Positions 11,499 to 21,070 of a stretch of 64,000 nucleotides of DNA are shown here, piece by piece. The notes under the pieces are model-generated. The model saw only the letters and a program-made list of their open reading frames with translations, was not told where the DNA came from and did not search any database. A program made the translations under genes and the position numbers. The stretch lies in the NCBI GenBank assembly GCA_023259135.1, contig JAHFQX010000004.1, positions 1 through 64,000 on the forward strand. Reading direction: 5' to 3'. Position 1 is the stretch's first letter. Each line of letters begins with the position of its first letter. Origin of the DNA: Betaproteobacteria bacterium (lineage in GTDB: Bacteria; Pseudomonadota; Gammaproteobacteria; Burkholderiales; JAHFQX01).

Positions 11499-12326
11499 AT
11501 GAAGCAGTTTTGGGTAGCATTGTTTTTGTTGACCCTCGGATCGGCGGCGAGCAGCGTCGAGGCCAAGCGGCTGGGCGGCGGCAAGAGCCTGGGCAAGCAA
11601 CGGGAATCCATCACCCAGCAGCAGGCGACCCGGCCTCCCGCGGCCCCCGTCGCCCCCTCGGCTCCGGCCCAGGGCGGCGCTGGGCGCTGGCTCGGCCCCT
11701 TGGCGGGACTGGCGGCCGGCGGGTTGCTGGCCAGCTTGCTGATGGGACACGGTTTCGAAGGGATCCGCCTCATGGACGTGGCGTTGGCATTGCTGCTGGC
11801 CGCGGGGGTGTTCGCGTTGTGGCGGATGCTGGCTCGCCCCGCGCCGCGCCGCGAGACGCTCCAATATGCCGGCCTGGGGGCGGAGGCCATGCCTTCCGGA
11901 GATCCGCGCGTCCTGCACACGGCCCCGGACCCTTCCGGGGCGCCGCGCTATCCGGCGGGGTTCGAGCCGGGGCCGTTTCTTAAGCACGCCAAGCTCTCCT
12001 TTTTGCGGCTGCAGGAAGCCCATGACCGAAAACAGCTCGATGCCTTGCAGGATTTGATGACGCCCGGGCTATTCGCCGCCGTGCAGGCCGAAATCCAGGG
12101 GCGGGGCGGGCTGGCCCAGAAAACCGAGGTGGTGTCTCTGGATGCCGAGTTGCTGGAAGTGGTCACCGAAGGCGAGACGGCGGTGGCCAGCGTGCGCTTC
12201 TCCGGCTTGGTGCGCGAATCCCTCGGCGGGGTGGCCGAACCCTTCGACGAAATCTGGCACGTGGAGAAATCCCTGGCCGGCTCCCGAACCGGCTGGCTGC
12301 TGGCCGGCATTCAGCAAATCGCTTAA
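11499..12326 (+). CDS. Tim44-like domain membrane protein
   Basis: Signal/TM segments, then FLRLQEAHDRKQLDALQDLMTPGLFAAVQAEIQ and FDEIWHVEKSLAGSRTGWLLAGIQQIA, typical of bacterial Tim44-domain proteins. Confidence 0.8.
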   Translation: MKQFWVALFLLTLGSAASSVEAKRLGGGKSLGKQRESITQQQATRPPAAPVAPSAPAQGGAGRWLGPLAGLAAGGLLASLLMGHGFEGIRLMDVALALLLAAGVFALWRMLARPAPRRETLQYAGLGAEAMPSGDPRVLHTAPDPSGAPRYPAGFEPGPFLKHAKLSFLRLQEAHDRKQLDALQDLMTPGLFAAVQAEIQGRGGLAQKTEVVSLDAELLEVVTEGETAVASVRFSGLVRESLGGVAEPFDEIWHVEKSLAGSRTGWLLAGIQQIA

Positions 12327-12358
12327 CCGCCCGTTAACCCATGATCCCGGATGGGGCC

Positions 12359-12394
12359 GCGCCAGGCTGATGGCCGGCAACGGCCGCCTGGCGC
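12359..12394. repeat. 14-bp bulged inverted repeat with GCAA tetraloop (candidate structured RNA or attenuator)
   Basis: GCGCCAGGC (12359-12367) TGAT GGCCG-GCAA-CGGCC (12372-12385) GCCTGGCGC (12386-12394). Confidence 0.7.
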
Positions 12395-12482
12395 CGAGCA
12401 GCGCGGCACCCCGCGGCTAATCAAGCACAGGTAGGCGCGCTTCCCCATCCACAACTCCTGACCCAGCCGAGCGCCTTTTCTC

Positions 12483-13994
12483 ATGCTTACCCTGCTGCGG
12501 TTTTTCAGGATCGTTTGGATCAGCGTCCGGTTCGGGCTGGATGAAGCCGTTTTGAGTCACGCCCGGTTCCGCTGGCTGCGCTCCCTGGTGAGCGGGCTGC
12601 TGTTTTGGCGGCGCTTGACGATTCCCCGCGCGGTGCGCCTGCGCTTGGCCCTGGAGAGCCTGGGTCCCATCTTCGTGAAGTTCGGCCAAGTGCTGTCCAC
12701 CCGCCGCGATTTGCTGCCTCCCGATATCGCCGACGAACTGGCGAAGCTGCAAGACCAGGTGCCCCCCTTTCCCAGCGCCCAGGTATTCGCCACCTTGGAG
12801 CGGGTCTACGGCCAGCCCCCCGGTGAAGTATTCCGCGGCTTCGAGGCGGAGCCGGTGGCCAGCGCTTCGGTGGCCCAAGTCCATTTCGCCGTGCTGCCCG
12901 ACGGCAAGGAAGTGGCGGTGAAGGTGCTGCGGCCGGGCATCGCCCGGGTGATCGCCGAGGACGTGGCCTTGCTCTACATCGGCGCCGCCGTGCTGGAGGC
13001 CGTGTGGCCCGGGGGCCGGCGCCTCAAGACCCGGGAAGTGGTGGGGGAGTTCGAGCGGCATCTGAGCGACGAGTTGGACCTCATTCGGGAAGCGTCCAAC
13101 GCCAGCCAGTTGCGGCGCAATTTTCTCGGTTCGCCGCTGCTGCGGATCCCGGAGATCCATTGGGATTACTGCACCCGCGACGTCATGGTGATGGAGCGCA
13201 TGCACGGCATCCCCATCAGCCAAGTAGATGCGCTGCGCGCCCAAGGAGTGGATATTCCCCGTCTGGCCCGGGCCGGGGTGGAGATCTTCTTCACCCAGGT
13301 GTTCCGGGACGGATTCTTCCACGCCGACATGCATCCCGGCAACATCTTCGTCGCCGCCGACGGCCGCTACATCGCCTTGGATTTCGGCATCATGGGGACC
13401 CTCAGCCGCGAGGACAAGAATTATCTGGCCCGCAATTTCCTGGCGTTCTTCCGCCGGGATTACCGGGGGGTGGCGGAGGCCCACGTGGAAGCCGGCTGGG
13501 TGCCCGCCGACACCCGGGTCGAGGAATTCGAGTCGGCCATCCGGGCGGTATGCGAGCCGATTTTCGACCGGCCCTTGAAGGAGATTTCCTTTGGCAAGGT
13601 ACTGCTGCGCCTGTTTCAAACTTCCCGCCGCTTCAACATGGAGATTCAACCGCAGCTGGTGCTGCTGCAAAAAACCCTGCTTAACGTGGAGGGGTTGGGG
13701 CGGCAACTGGATCCCGATTTGGATCTATGGAAAACCGCCAAGCCTTATCTGGAGCGCTGGATGTCCGAGCAACTGGGATGGCGCGGCTTGCTACGGGCCC
13801 TGAAAAACGAAGCGCCCCACTGGGCGGTGCTGCTGCCGCAATTGCCGCGCTTGGCCCACCAAGCCCTGACGCAACGCGCCGCCGCTCCCCAGGCCGACGA
13901 TACGGCCTTGCCGCGGCTGCGGCGGCAGAACCGCTGGCTGGCCCTGGCGGTCGGATTGCTGGCGCTGGCCTTGCTCGGAACGCTGCTGTCATGA
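12483..13994 (+). CDS. ubiB: UbiB-family ABC1/AarF atypical kinase
   Basis: [36 protein letters not shown] (KxGQ motif), [27 protein letters not shown]. Confidence 0.9.
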   Translation: MLTLLRFFRIVWISVRFGLDEAVLSHARFRWLRSLVSGLLFWRRLTIPRAVRLRLALESLGPIFVKFGQVLSTRRDLLPPDIADELAKLQDQVPPFPSAQVFATLERVYGQPPGEVFRGFEAEPVASASVAQVHFAVLPDGKEVAVKVLRPGIARVIAEDVALLYIGAAVLEAVWPGGRRLKTREVVGEFERHLSDELDLIREASNASQLRRNFLGSPLLRIPEIHWDYCTRDVMVMERMHGIPISQVDALRAQGVDIPRLARAGVEIFFTQVFRDGFFHADMHPGNIFVAADGRYIALDFGIMGTLSREDKNYLARNFLAFFRRDYRGVAEAHVEAGWVPADTRVEEFESAIRAVCEPIFDRPLKEISFGKVLLRLFQTSRRFNMEIQPQLVLLQKTLLNVEGLGRQLDPDLDLWKTAKPYLERWMSEQLGWRGLLRALKNEAPHWAVLLPQLPRLAHQALTQRAAAPQADDTALPRLRRQNRWLALAVGLLALALLGTLLS

Positions 13995-14200
13995 TTCGGG
14001 AGAGAGGCCCGGACGCGGCGCCCAATTCTCGTTGCGACCGGTGCGGGAGCCCATTTCACTGCGGCGTCGCGGACCCGGGGCCGTGCTGGTGCAGCGAGGA
14101 TTTCCCGCCGGCCCCGCCCCCGGACCCTTCAAGAGCCGCCTGTCTGTGCCGCCGCTGCTTGGCCGAATGCCTCGACGCTGGATCAGTTCAGCCCGAGTAG
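13991..14200 (+). CDS. Small cysteine-rich CWC-type protein
   Basis: ATGA overlap with the ubiB-like stop; [26 protein letters not shown]...[11 protein letters not shown]. Confidence 0.7.
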   Translation: MIRERGPDAAPNSRCDRCGSPFHCGVADPGPCWCSEDFPPAPPPDPSRAACLCRRCLAECLDAGSVQPE

Positions 14201-14967
14201 GCGTGGAGCGCCAGCGTTCCCAGCATCCAGCCCGAATAGATGCGCCGCAGGCGGCCGGCGGCGCCCAGCACCACCAACAGGGGCAGGTAATGATCGGGAG
14301 TGGGAACCGCCCGTCGGCCGAAGGGCAAGGACCCGGGCTTCAGCAAGGGAGCGCTCTCCCCTTGCTCGATGGCGGCGTCCACCGCCTGCATGAAAGCCGC
14401 CGCCCAACCGGCGGGGACGTCCTCCGGAGCGCTCCATTCCACGTCCCCCAGGTTATGGGTGATGCCGCCGCTGCCCACCAGCAGAATGCCCCGCTGCGCC
14501 AGAGGCGCCAAGGCCCGGCCGAGGGCCCAGTGCCAGGCGGGGTCCCGCCTCGGGCAGATCGACAATTGCAAAATGGGAAAAGCCGGCTCGGGCCACAGGG
14601 TCCGCAGCGGTACCCAAACGCCGTGATCGAAGGACCAGTCCCGATCCTCCTCCACCGCAATGCCGGCGTCCTCCAGAACGCTGACGACTTGCCCCGCCAG
14701 CTCCGCGCTGCCCGAAACCGGCCACGAAAGCCGGTACAGATCGGCAGGAAAGCCGTAGAAGTCGTGCTGAATGGCCGGCCGCGGATGGCCGCCCGCCAGC
14801 ATCGGCCCTTCGGTCATCCAGTGGGCGGACACGCACACCACCCCCTTGATCCCGTCGCCCCAGCGGGCGGGCAGGCTTTTCCAGAAGCGGGTGACGCGGC
14901 AATCCTCCACCGCCAGGGTGGGCGCGCCGTGGGAAAGAAACAGGGGGGCCGGGGGGAAGCGTTCCAT
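14188..14967 (-). CDS. Class III extradiol ring-cleavage dioxygenase, LigB/DODA (YgiD-like) family
   Basis: LFLSHGAPTLAVED, VCVSAHWMTEGP, SFDHGVWVPLRTLWPEPAFPILQLS, GSGGITHNLGD. Confidence 0.88.
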   Translation of the reverse strand: MERFPPAPLFLSHGAPTLAVEDCRVTRFWKSLPARWGDGIKGVVCVSAHWMTEGPMLAGGHPRPAIQHDFYGFPADLYRLSWPVSGSAELAGQVVSVLEDAGIAVEEDRDWSFDHGVWVPLRTLWPEPAFPILQLSICPRRDPAWHWALGRALAPLAQRGILLVGSGGITHNLGDVEWSAPEDVPAGWAAAFMQAVDAAIEQGESAPLLKPGSLPFGRRAVPTPDHYLPLLVVLGAAGRLRRIYSGWMLGTLALHAYSG

Positions 14968-15111
14968 CGGGCTTTTCGGTAAAGTTGCTTGGCGGGAGCG
15001 ACGTTCCTTAATGCGAATATGCCGAAACGAAACCCCGCCGGAGCAATATATTGAGTCGAGCCCAACCCGTCCAGCGGAATTTCTCGAACGGGTCATTCTA
15101 GGAAAACGAAC

Positions 15112-16023
15112 ATGCGCTTCAGTTTGGAGGATCTCGCGGTGCTGGATGCCATCGCCCGCCGGGGTAGTTTCGCCGCCGCCGCGGAGGAATTGCACCGGGT
15201 TCCTTCCAGCGTCACCTATGCGGTGAAAAACTTGGAGCAGAGCTTGGGTTTCCCGGTGTTCGTGCGCCAGGGGCGCCGCGCCCTGCTTACCCCCGCCGGG
15301 GAAACCCTGTTGGAGGAAGGCCGGGCCTTGCTGCACCAGGCCCAGGAAGTGGCGCGCCGGGTGGAACGGGTGGCCGGGGGCTGGGAGTCGGAGCTGTGCA
15401 TCGCCGTCACCGACCTGATTCCCCAGCCTCGTCTGTTTCCCTTGATCCGGGAGTTCGAGACCGTCTCGGCGCAAACCCGTTTGCGGCTTTCCACCGAAGT
15501 CTTCGGCGGCGTTTGGGATGCCCTGCTGGAAGGGAGGGCTGATCTGGGAGTGGGCGCTCCGGGAGATATCCCTCCCACCGCCGGATGCGCCGTCCAGCCG
15601 TTGGGGGAAGCGAGCTTCCTGTTCGTGGTGGCCTCCCGTCACCCCCTGGCAAGTCATCCGGAGCCGATTCCGGAGCGCGTCATCCGCCTTCACCAGGCCG
15701 TGGCCGCCGCCGACTCTTCCCGTCACCTGCCGGCCCGCACCACCCGACTGTTGCCCGGCCAGCAGGTGCTGACGGTGGGCGATCAAAGCGCCAAGCGGGC
15801 CGCCATCCTGGCCGGATTGGGGATCGGACATTTGCCCAGCCACATGATCCAAGCCGATCTGGCCGCCGGCCGCTTGGTGGCGAAGGCGTTGGAGGGCAAC
15901 GGCGTGGCCCTGCACAACTTGGTGGTGGCTTGGCGCAGCGGCCACCGGGGCAAGGCGCTGGCCTGGTTCCGCGCCCGGCTGGCGGAGATGGGGCCGGAAC
16001 TGCTGGCCGCGGGCCCGCCATAA
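15112..16023 (+). CDS. LysR-family transcriptional regulator, divergent from the dioxygenase
   Basis: MRFSLEDLAVLDAIARRGSFAAAAEELHRVPSSVTYAVKNLEQSLGFPVFVRQGRRALLTPAG HTH. Confidence 0.92.
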   Translation: MRFSLEDLAVLDAIARRGSFAAAAEELHRVPSSVTYAVKNLEQSLGFPVFVRQGRRALLTPAGETLLEEGRALLHQAQEVARRVERVAGGWESELCIAVTDLIPQPRLFPLIREFETVSAQTRLRLSTEVFGGVWDALLEGRADLGVGAPGDIPPTAGCAVQPLGEASFLFVVASRHPLASHPEPIPERVIRLHQAVAAADSSRHLPARTTRLLPGQQVLTVGDQSAKRAAILAGLGIGHLPSHMIQADLAAGRLVAKALEGNGVALHNLVVAWRSGHRGKALAWFRARLAEMGPELLAAGPP

Positions 16024-16029
16024 AGGGGC

Positions 16030-16195
16030 CGCTATCCCATGGCATTACCTTGGCAAGAATGACCGCATTGCCCTGACGCACAACCAACGGATACGCCACG
16101 CGCCCCAATGTCTCCCGGCTCGGCCTGCTCGATTACGTCGGATAGTTTACTTCCGAGGCTCTCAGGGTCGGCAGGGGAAGGATACGAGCCTTGAC
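16030..16195 (-). pseudogene. Possible frameshifted Phd/YefM-like antitoxin remnant
   Basis: Minus-strand pieces in three frames: ILPLPTLRASEV / SKLSDVIEQAEPGD / AYPLVVRQGNAVILAKVMPWDS, which read in order like a Phd/YefM antitoxin. Confidence 0.35.
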
Positions 16196-16269
16196 TGAAA
16201 CCTGTTGGGTTGTGCAAGACGGTGCTTTGCCGGTAGCATGAGGCCGATTGCGGCTTTCGACAATGGCCG

Positions 16270-17508
16270 GTGGAGGTGATGGGGATGGCGACGGCGGCAA
16301 AAAAAGGCACAAAAGGCACAAAGGAATACGCCTTCGTTTGGGAAGGCAAGGATCGATCCGGCAAGATCGTCAAAGGCGACATGCGGGCCGCCGGCCAGGC
16401 GGTGGTCAATGCCACGCTGCGCCGCCAAGGCATATCGGTTATCAAGGTGAAGCGCCAGCGCACCGGCGGCGGCAGCGTCTCCGACAAGGACATCACCCTG
16501 TTCACCCGGCAGTTGGCCACCATGATGAAATCCGGAGTGCCGTTGCTGCAAGCTTTCGATATCGTCGGCAAGGGCCACAGCAACCCGGCGGTGGGCCGGT
16601 TGCTGATGGACATCAAGACCGACGTGGAAACCGGCAACAGCCTCAACCAGGCTTTCCGCAAATATCCGCTCTATTTCGATGCGTTATTCTGCAATCTGGT
16701 GGGGGCCGGCGAGCAGGCCGGCATTCTGGACAGCTTGCTGGACCGGCTGGCGACCTACAAGGAAAAAATTCTCGCCATCAAGAGCAAGATCAAGTCGGCA
16801 TTGTTCTACCCGATTTCCATCATCGTGGTGGCGTTTGTCATTACCGCGGTCATCATGATTTTCGTTATTCCCGCCTTCAAGGAGGTGTTCAAGAGCTTCG
16901 GCGCCGATTTGCCGGCCCCGACCCTGGTCGTGATGGCCATCTCCGAATTCTTCGTGAATTATTGGTACCTGATTTTCGGATCGGTGGGCGGCGGAGTCTA
17001 TGGATTCTTCTACGCCTGGAAGCGCTCGGTTCCGGTGCAGATCTTCATGGACCGGGTGCTGCTCAAGCTGCCCATCTTCGGCGACATCATCCGCAAGGCC
17101 ACGGTGGCCCGCTGGACCCGCACCCTGTCCACCATGTTCGCCGCCGGGGTGCCGCTGGTGGAGGCGCTGGATTCGGTGGCCGGGGCGGCCGGCAACTACG
17201 TGTATTTCCAGGCCACCAAGAGGATCCAAAGCGAGGTCAGCACCGGCACCAACCTGACGGTGGCGATGCAAAACTCCGAGGTGTTTCCCAACATGGTGCT
17301 GCAAATGGTCTCCATCGGCGAGGAATCGGGGTCTTTGGACGCCATGCTGAGCAAGGTCGCGGACTTCTACGAGGCGGAGGTGGACGACGCCGTGGAAGCG
17401 CTTTCCAGCCTGATGGAGCCGATCATCATGGTGGTGCTGGGAACCCTGATCGGCGGCATGGTGATAGCCATGTACCTGCCTATCTTTAAAATGGGGTCGG
17501 TGGTTTAA
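16270..17508 (+). CDS. pilC: Type IV pilus inner-membrane platform protein
   Basis: FTRQLATMMKSGVPLLQAFDIVGKGHSNP, TLSTMFAAGVPLVEALDSVAGAAGN, GEESGSLDAMLSKVADFYEAEVDD. Confidence 0.95.
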   Translation: MEVMGMATAAKKGTKGTKEYAFVWEGKDRSGKIVKGDMRAAGQAVVNATLRRQGISVIKVKRQRTGGGSVSDKDITLFTRQLATMMKSGVPLLQAFDIVGKGHSNPAVGRLLMDIKTDVETGNSLNQAFRKYPLYFDALFCNLVGAGEQAGILDSLLDRLATYKEKILAIKSKIKSALFYPISIIVVAFVITAVIMIFVIPAFKEVFKSFGADLPAPTLVVMAISEFFVNYWYLIFGSVGGGVYGFFYAWKRSVPVQIFMDRVLLKLPIFGDIIRKATVARWTRTLSTMFAAGVPLVEALDSVAGAAGNYVYFQATKRIQSEVSTGTNLTVAMQNSEVFPNMVLQMVSIGEESGSLDAMLSKVADFYEAEVDDAVEALSSLMEPIIMVVLGTLIGGMVIAMYLPIFKMGSVV

Positions 17509-17516
17509 GCTGACCG

Positions 17517-18389
17517 ATGGCATCGCTTCCGCTGCTGGCGTCCGCGAATCCCCTGCCGTTTGTGATCCTGTGCCTGGTTTTGGGGCTGGTGGTGGGAAGT
17601 TTCCTGAATGTGGTGATTCATCGCCTGCCGAAGATGATGGAGCGGGACTGGCGGCGGCAATGCGTCGAACTAGAAGGCCGGGAAGCTCCCGCCGAACCCC
17701 GTTACAACCTCTGGACCCCGGCATCGGCCTGTCCGGCCTGTGGGGCGCCGGTCACCGCTTTGCGGAACATCCCGTTGATCAGCTATGTCTTGCTGGGAGG
17801 CCGGTGCGCTGCCTGCCGAGCCCCGATCTCCCTGCGCTATCCCGTGGTGGAACTGTTGAGCGGCATACTGGCGGCTTACGCGGGCTGGCGCTACGGCGCG
17901 ACTTGGGCGACGCTGGGCGTCGCGTGTTTTGCCTTGGCCCTGGTGACCTTGACCTGCATCGACTTGGATACCCAATTGTTGCCGGATTCCATCACCTTGC
18001 CGCTGTTGTGGCTGGGGTTGCTGTTCAATGTCGGGGGGACCTTCGCCGATTTGCCCGCGGCGGTGTGGGGGGCCGCGGCCGGCTACCTGTCGCTGTGGGG
18101 CGTCTATTGGTTGTTCAAGCTGGCCACCGGCAAGGAGGGCATGGGTTATGGGGATTTCAAGCTACTGGCGGCCATCGGTGCGTGGCTGGGGTGGCAGATG
18201 CTGCCCCTGGTGATCCTGCTGTCTTCGGCGGCGGGAGCGGTGGTGGGGATAACGCTGATGATTTTCGGCGGCCGTCACCGGGACACGCCCCTGCCCTTCG
18301 GGCCTTACCTGGCGGCCGGGGGCGTGATCGGGATGTTCTGGGGGGCAAGCTGGATGGCGGCGTATTTACGGTGGGGGGTGGCAGGGTGA
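17517..18389 (+). CDS. pilD: Prepilin peptidase
   Basis: VLGLVVGSFLNVVIHRLPKMMERDW, two CxxC pairs (CPACGAPV, CAACRAP), GMGYGDFKLLAAIGAWLGW. Confidence 0.96.
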   Translation: MASLPLLASANPLPFVILCLVLGLVVGSFLNVVIHRLPKMMERDWRRQCVELEGREAPAEPRYNLWTPASACPACGAPVTALRNIPLISYVLLGGRCAACRAPISLRYPVVELLSGILAAYAGWRYGATWATLGVACFALALVTLTCIDLDTQLLPDSITLPLLWLGLLFNVGGTFADLPAAVWGAAAGYLSLWGVYWLFKLATGKEGMGYGDFKLLAAIGAWLGWQMLPLVILLSSAAGAVVGITLMIFGGRHRDTPLPFGPYLAAGGVIGMFWGASWMAAYLRWGVAG

Positions 18390-19009
18390 GCTATATCGTG
18401 GGACTGACCGGGGGCATCGGCAGCGGTAAAAGCGCCGCCGCCGATTTATTCGCCGAGAAGGGCATCGTCGTGGTGGATGCCGATGCCATCGCGCATAGCG
18501 TGACCGGCCCGGGACATCCCGCCCTGGAACAAATTCGCGCCGCCTTCGGAGCGGAGTATGTAATTCCCGGGGGGGGCATGGATCGCGTGCGGATGCGCCA
18601 GCGGGTGTTTTCCGATGCCGAGGCGAAGCGGCGGCTGGAGGGGATTCTCCACCCCATCATCCGCCAGGAAGTGCGGACCCGGCTGGCCGAGGTTTCCTCC
18701 CCCTACGTCATTCTGATGGTGCCCTTGCTGTTAGAGACCGGGGCTTATCGGGACATCATCCGCCGGCTGGTGGTGGTGGACTGCTCCGAGGAAACTCAGG
18801 TGAGGCGCACCATCGCCCGCAGCAAGTTGACCCGGCAGGAAGTTTTGGCCATCATGGCGAATCAAATCGACCGCGCTTCCCGCCTGAGCCAGGCGGACGA
18901 CGTGTTGTCCAACGACGACGGTCTGGAGGAATTGGGGCGCCGGGTGGAGGCTCTGCACCGGCGCTATTTGGTGCTGGCCGAAGAAATGCAGCCGCCGGCC
19001 GTCGGGTAA
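18386..19009 (+). CDS. coaE: Dephospho-CoA kinase (GTG start)
   Basis: YIVGLTGGIGSGKSAAADLFAEKGIVVVDADAIAH. Confidence 0.95.
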   Translation: MSYIVGLTGGIGSGKSAAADLFAEKGIVVVDADAIAHSVTGPGHPALEQIRAAFGAEYVIPGGGMDRVRMRQRVFSDAEAKRRLEGILHPIIRQEVRTRLAEVSSPYVILMVPLLLETGAYRDIIRRLVVVDCSEETQVRRTIARSKLTRQEVLAIMANQIDRASRLSQADDVLSNDDGLEELGRRVEALHRRYLVLAEEMQPPAVG

Positions 19010-19069
19010 AGGCGGTTACGCGCCCATTCGCAACCTTGTACCGTCATTGCCAGGGGTAGCCCCGCGGCC

Positions 19070-19837
19070 ATGTCTACGTCGATGATCAGCTACGAGCATC
19101 CCCTCAACGAGCGGATCCGGACCTTGCTGCGGCTGGAGGATCTGTACGACCGGGTGGCGAGGTTCGCCGGCCGGGAGGAGGCCGCGGATCATCACGTGGC
19201 CCTGCTTTCCTTGTTTGAGGTTCTAGAAGTGGCCAGCCGGGCGGACCTAAAGTCCGATCTGCTCCAGGAATTGGAGCGGCAAAAGCAATCCCTGGAATCC
19301 CTGCGCTATAACCCGGCGATTTCGGAAACCGCGTTGGACGACGTGCTGGCCCAGATTGACCGGGCCACCACCCGGCTGCTGGCCCTTTCCGGCAAGATCG
19401 GCCAGCACCTGCGGGACAACGAGTGGCTCATGGCTATCAAGCAGCGCGCCGCGCTGCCCGGCGGGGTGTGCGAATTCGACCTGCCTTCCTATCACTATTG
19501 GCTGCATCTGCCGGCCGACGAACGCCGCCGGGACCTGCAAGGGTGGCTCACTCCTTTTCTGCCGATTCAGGAAGGGCTGGCCATCGTGCTCCACATTCTG
19601 CGGGACAGCGGCCGAGCGTCCCGTCAGGTGGCTCACGGCGGCTCGTTCCAGCAGATGCAGGGCGGCCGGTTGGCGCAGATGCTCTGCGTGCGGTTCGACC
19701 GGGAATCTCGCTGCATTCCGGAAATCAGCGCCAACAAATACGCCCTGAACATCCGCTTTACCCTGCAATCGCCGGGGCAGCGCCCCAAGGGGTGCGAAAC
19801 GGATGTGGAATTCGATCTGATCTATTACAACCTGTGA
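19070..19837 (+). CDS. zapD: Cell division protein ZapD
   Basis: [47 protein letters not shown]; coaE-zapD-yacG order. Confidence 0.93.
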   Translation: MSTSMISYEHPLNERIRTLLRLEDLYDRVARFAGREEAADHHVALLSLFEVLEVASRADLKSDLLQELERQKQSLESLRYNPAISETALDDVLAQIDRATTRLLALSGKIGQHLRDNEWLMAIKQRAALPGGVCEFDLPSYHYWLHLPADERRRDLQGWLTPFLPIQEGLAIVLHILRDSGRASRQVAHGGSFQQMQGGRLAQMLCVRFDRESRCIPEISANKYALNIRFTLQSPGQRPKGCETDVEFDLIYYNL

Positions 19838-20040
19838 ATCGGGAACCTGGGCAGCGCGCTCCTCAGCGCACCGTAAGCTGTCCCCGTTGCGGCAAGCTTG
19901 TCGTGTGGGATGGCGCCAACCGTTATCGTCCGTTTTGCTCGGAGCGCTGCAAGCTGATCGACCTGGGCCAGTGGGCCGAAGAGCGCTACCGCATCCCGGA
20001 CGAAACCCCGAAAGATCCGCCACCCGATAGCCATGGGTAG
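19834..20040 (+). CDS. yacG: DNA gyrase inhibitor YacG (zinc-binding)
   Basis: GTG start; [42 protein letters not shown]. Confidence 0.93.
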   Translation: MNREPGQRAPQRTVSCPRCGKLVVWDGANRYRPFCSERCKLIDLGQWAEERYRIPDETPKDPPPDSHG

Positions 20041-20071
20041 AGATTAAGAGATCGGGCTCAGCTCTTGTCTA

Positions 20072-21043
20072 TCACCAGGCCCCGTGCTTCATGGCAATGC
20101 CGTGGGCGCCTTGCCGATAGGCGGTCGAAAGATCGGCCTCGGTCAGCCCCCCCAAGGCAAATATCGGCACAGGCGAGTCCTGCGCCAACGTGCGAAAGGC
20201 GTCCCACCCCAGGGGCCGGGCCGCGGGGTGGCTGAGGGTGGCCGTCACCGGCCCCAGCACGATAAAGTCCAGGCCCAGGGCGGCCGCATGATCCAACTCC
20301 GCGCGGTTATGACAAGAAGCCGCGCAGAGTCCCGCGTCCGGCCGGGTCGCGGCGGCCATGAGCCGGGCGGCGGTGAGATGGACGCCGTCGGCTTTGAGTT
20401 GCCGGGCCAATTCCGGGGCGCCGTTGACCAGGACCCGGGCTCCGTGCCGATGGGCCAAGGCAATGGCCTGCCGGGCCAGCCGTTGCGGCGGTTCCGCGAG
20501 CCGCGGCTCGCGTAGTTGCACGAGCCGTAGACCGCGCCGCAGCGCTGCTTCCAGGCGGGCCAGGAACAGGGCCTCGCCCAGCTCTTCGGCGGCGCTGATG
20601 GCATAGACCGAAGGCAGTTGCAGGGCCCGCAGAATGGGGCCGTTGGCGGGCAGCAACGGGGACACGCGGCAGGCGTGAAGCGCTTCCCAGGACAGGGCCT
20701 GGCCTTCCCGGCCTTTGGGCGCTCCACCCCATTCCATGACCCGGAAAAAACACAAGCGCACCGTGGCATGGGGATAAACGAACGTCTGGGTGAGCCAAGG
20801 ATGGGCGCGATGCACCCGGATGCCCAATTCCTCTTCCAATTCCCGGACCAAGGCAACGGCGGCGGTTTCCCCGGCCTCTACCTTGCCTCCGGGAAACTCC
20901 CAGTAGCCGGCATAGGGCTTGCCCGCCGGGCGCCGGGTCAGCAGCACCCGGCCGTCGGGAGCCAGGACCACGGCGACCGCCACCTCGACAGGGGGTTCAC
21001 CGAGATATTTCATGGGAAGAAGAACCCCGGCAGCGGGGGTCAA
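20072..21043 (-). CDS. Fused Nudix hydrolase (MutT-like) - thiamine phosphate synthase-like (ThiE/TenI) protein
   Basis: N-terminal Nudix box GGKVEAGETAAVALVRELEEELGI; C-terminal TIM barrel LRLVQLREPRL, DFIVLGPVTATLSHP, PIFALGGLTEAD. Confidence 0.93.
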   Translation of the reverse strand: MTPAAGVLLPMKYLGEPPVEVAVAVVLAPDGRVLLTRRPAGKPYAGYWEFPGGKVEAGETAAVALVRELEEELGIRVHRAHPWLTQTFVYPHATVRLCFFRVMEWGGAPKGREGQALSWEALHACRVSPLLPANGPILRALQLPSVYAISAAEELGEALFLARLEAALRRGLRLVQLREPRLAEPPQRLARQAIALAHRHGARVLVNGAPELARQLKADGVHLTAARLMAAATRPDAGLCAASCHNRAELDHAAALGLDFIVLGPVTATLSHPAARPLGWDAFRTLAQDSPVPIFALGGLTEADLSTAYRQGAHGIAMKHGAW

Positions 21044-21070
21044 GCGATGTTCAACGCTTCGACGTGGGCA

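Noticed and set aside
16209-16223. 15-bp sequence GTTGTGCAAGACGGT repeated at 22356-22370, upstream of pilC and of the kinase-cNMP gene
   Set aside because: One or two 15-mer coincidences are expected by chance in 64 kb, and the position relative to plausible -10/-35 elements differs between the two copies.
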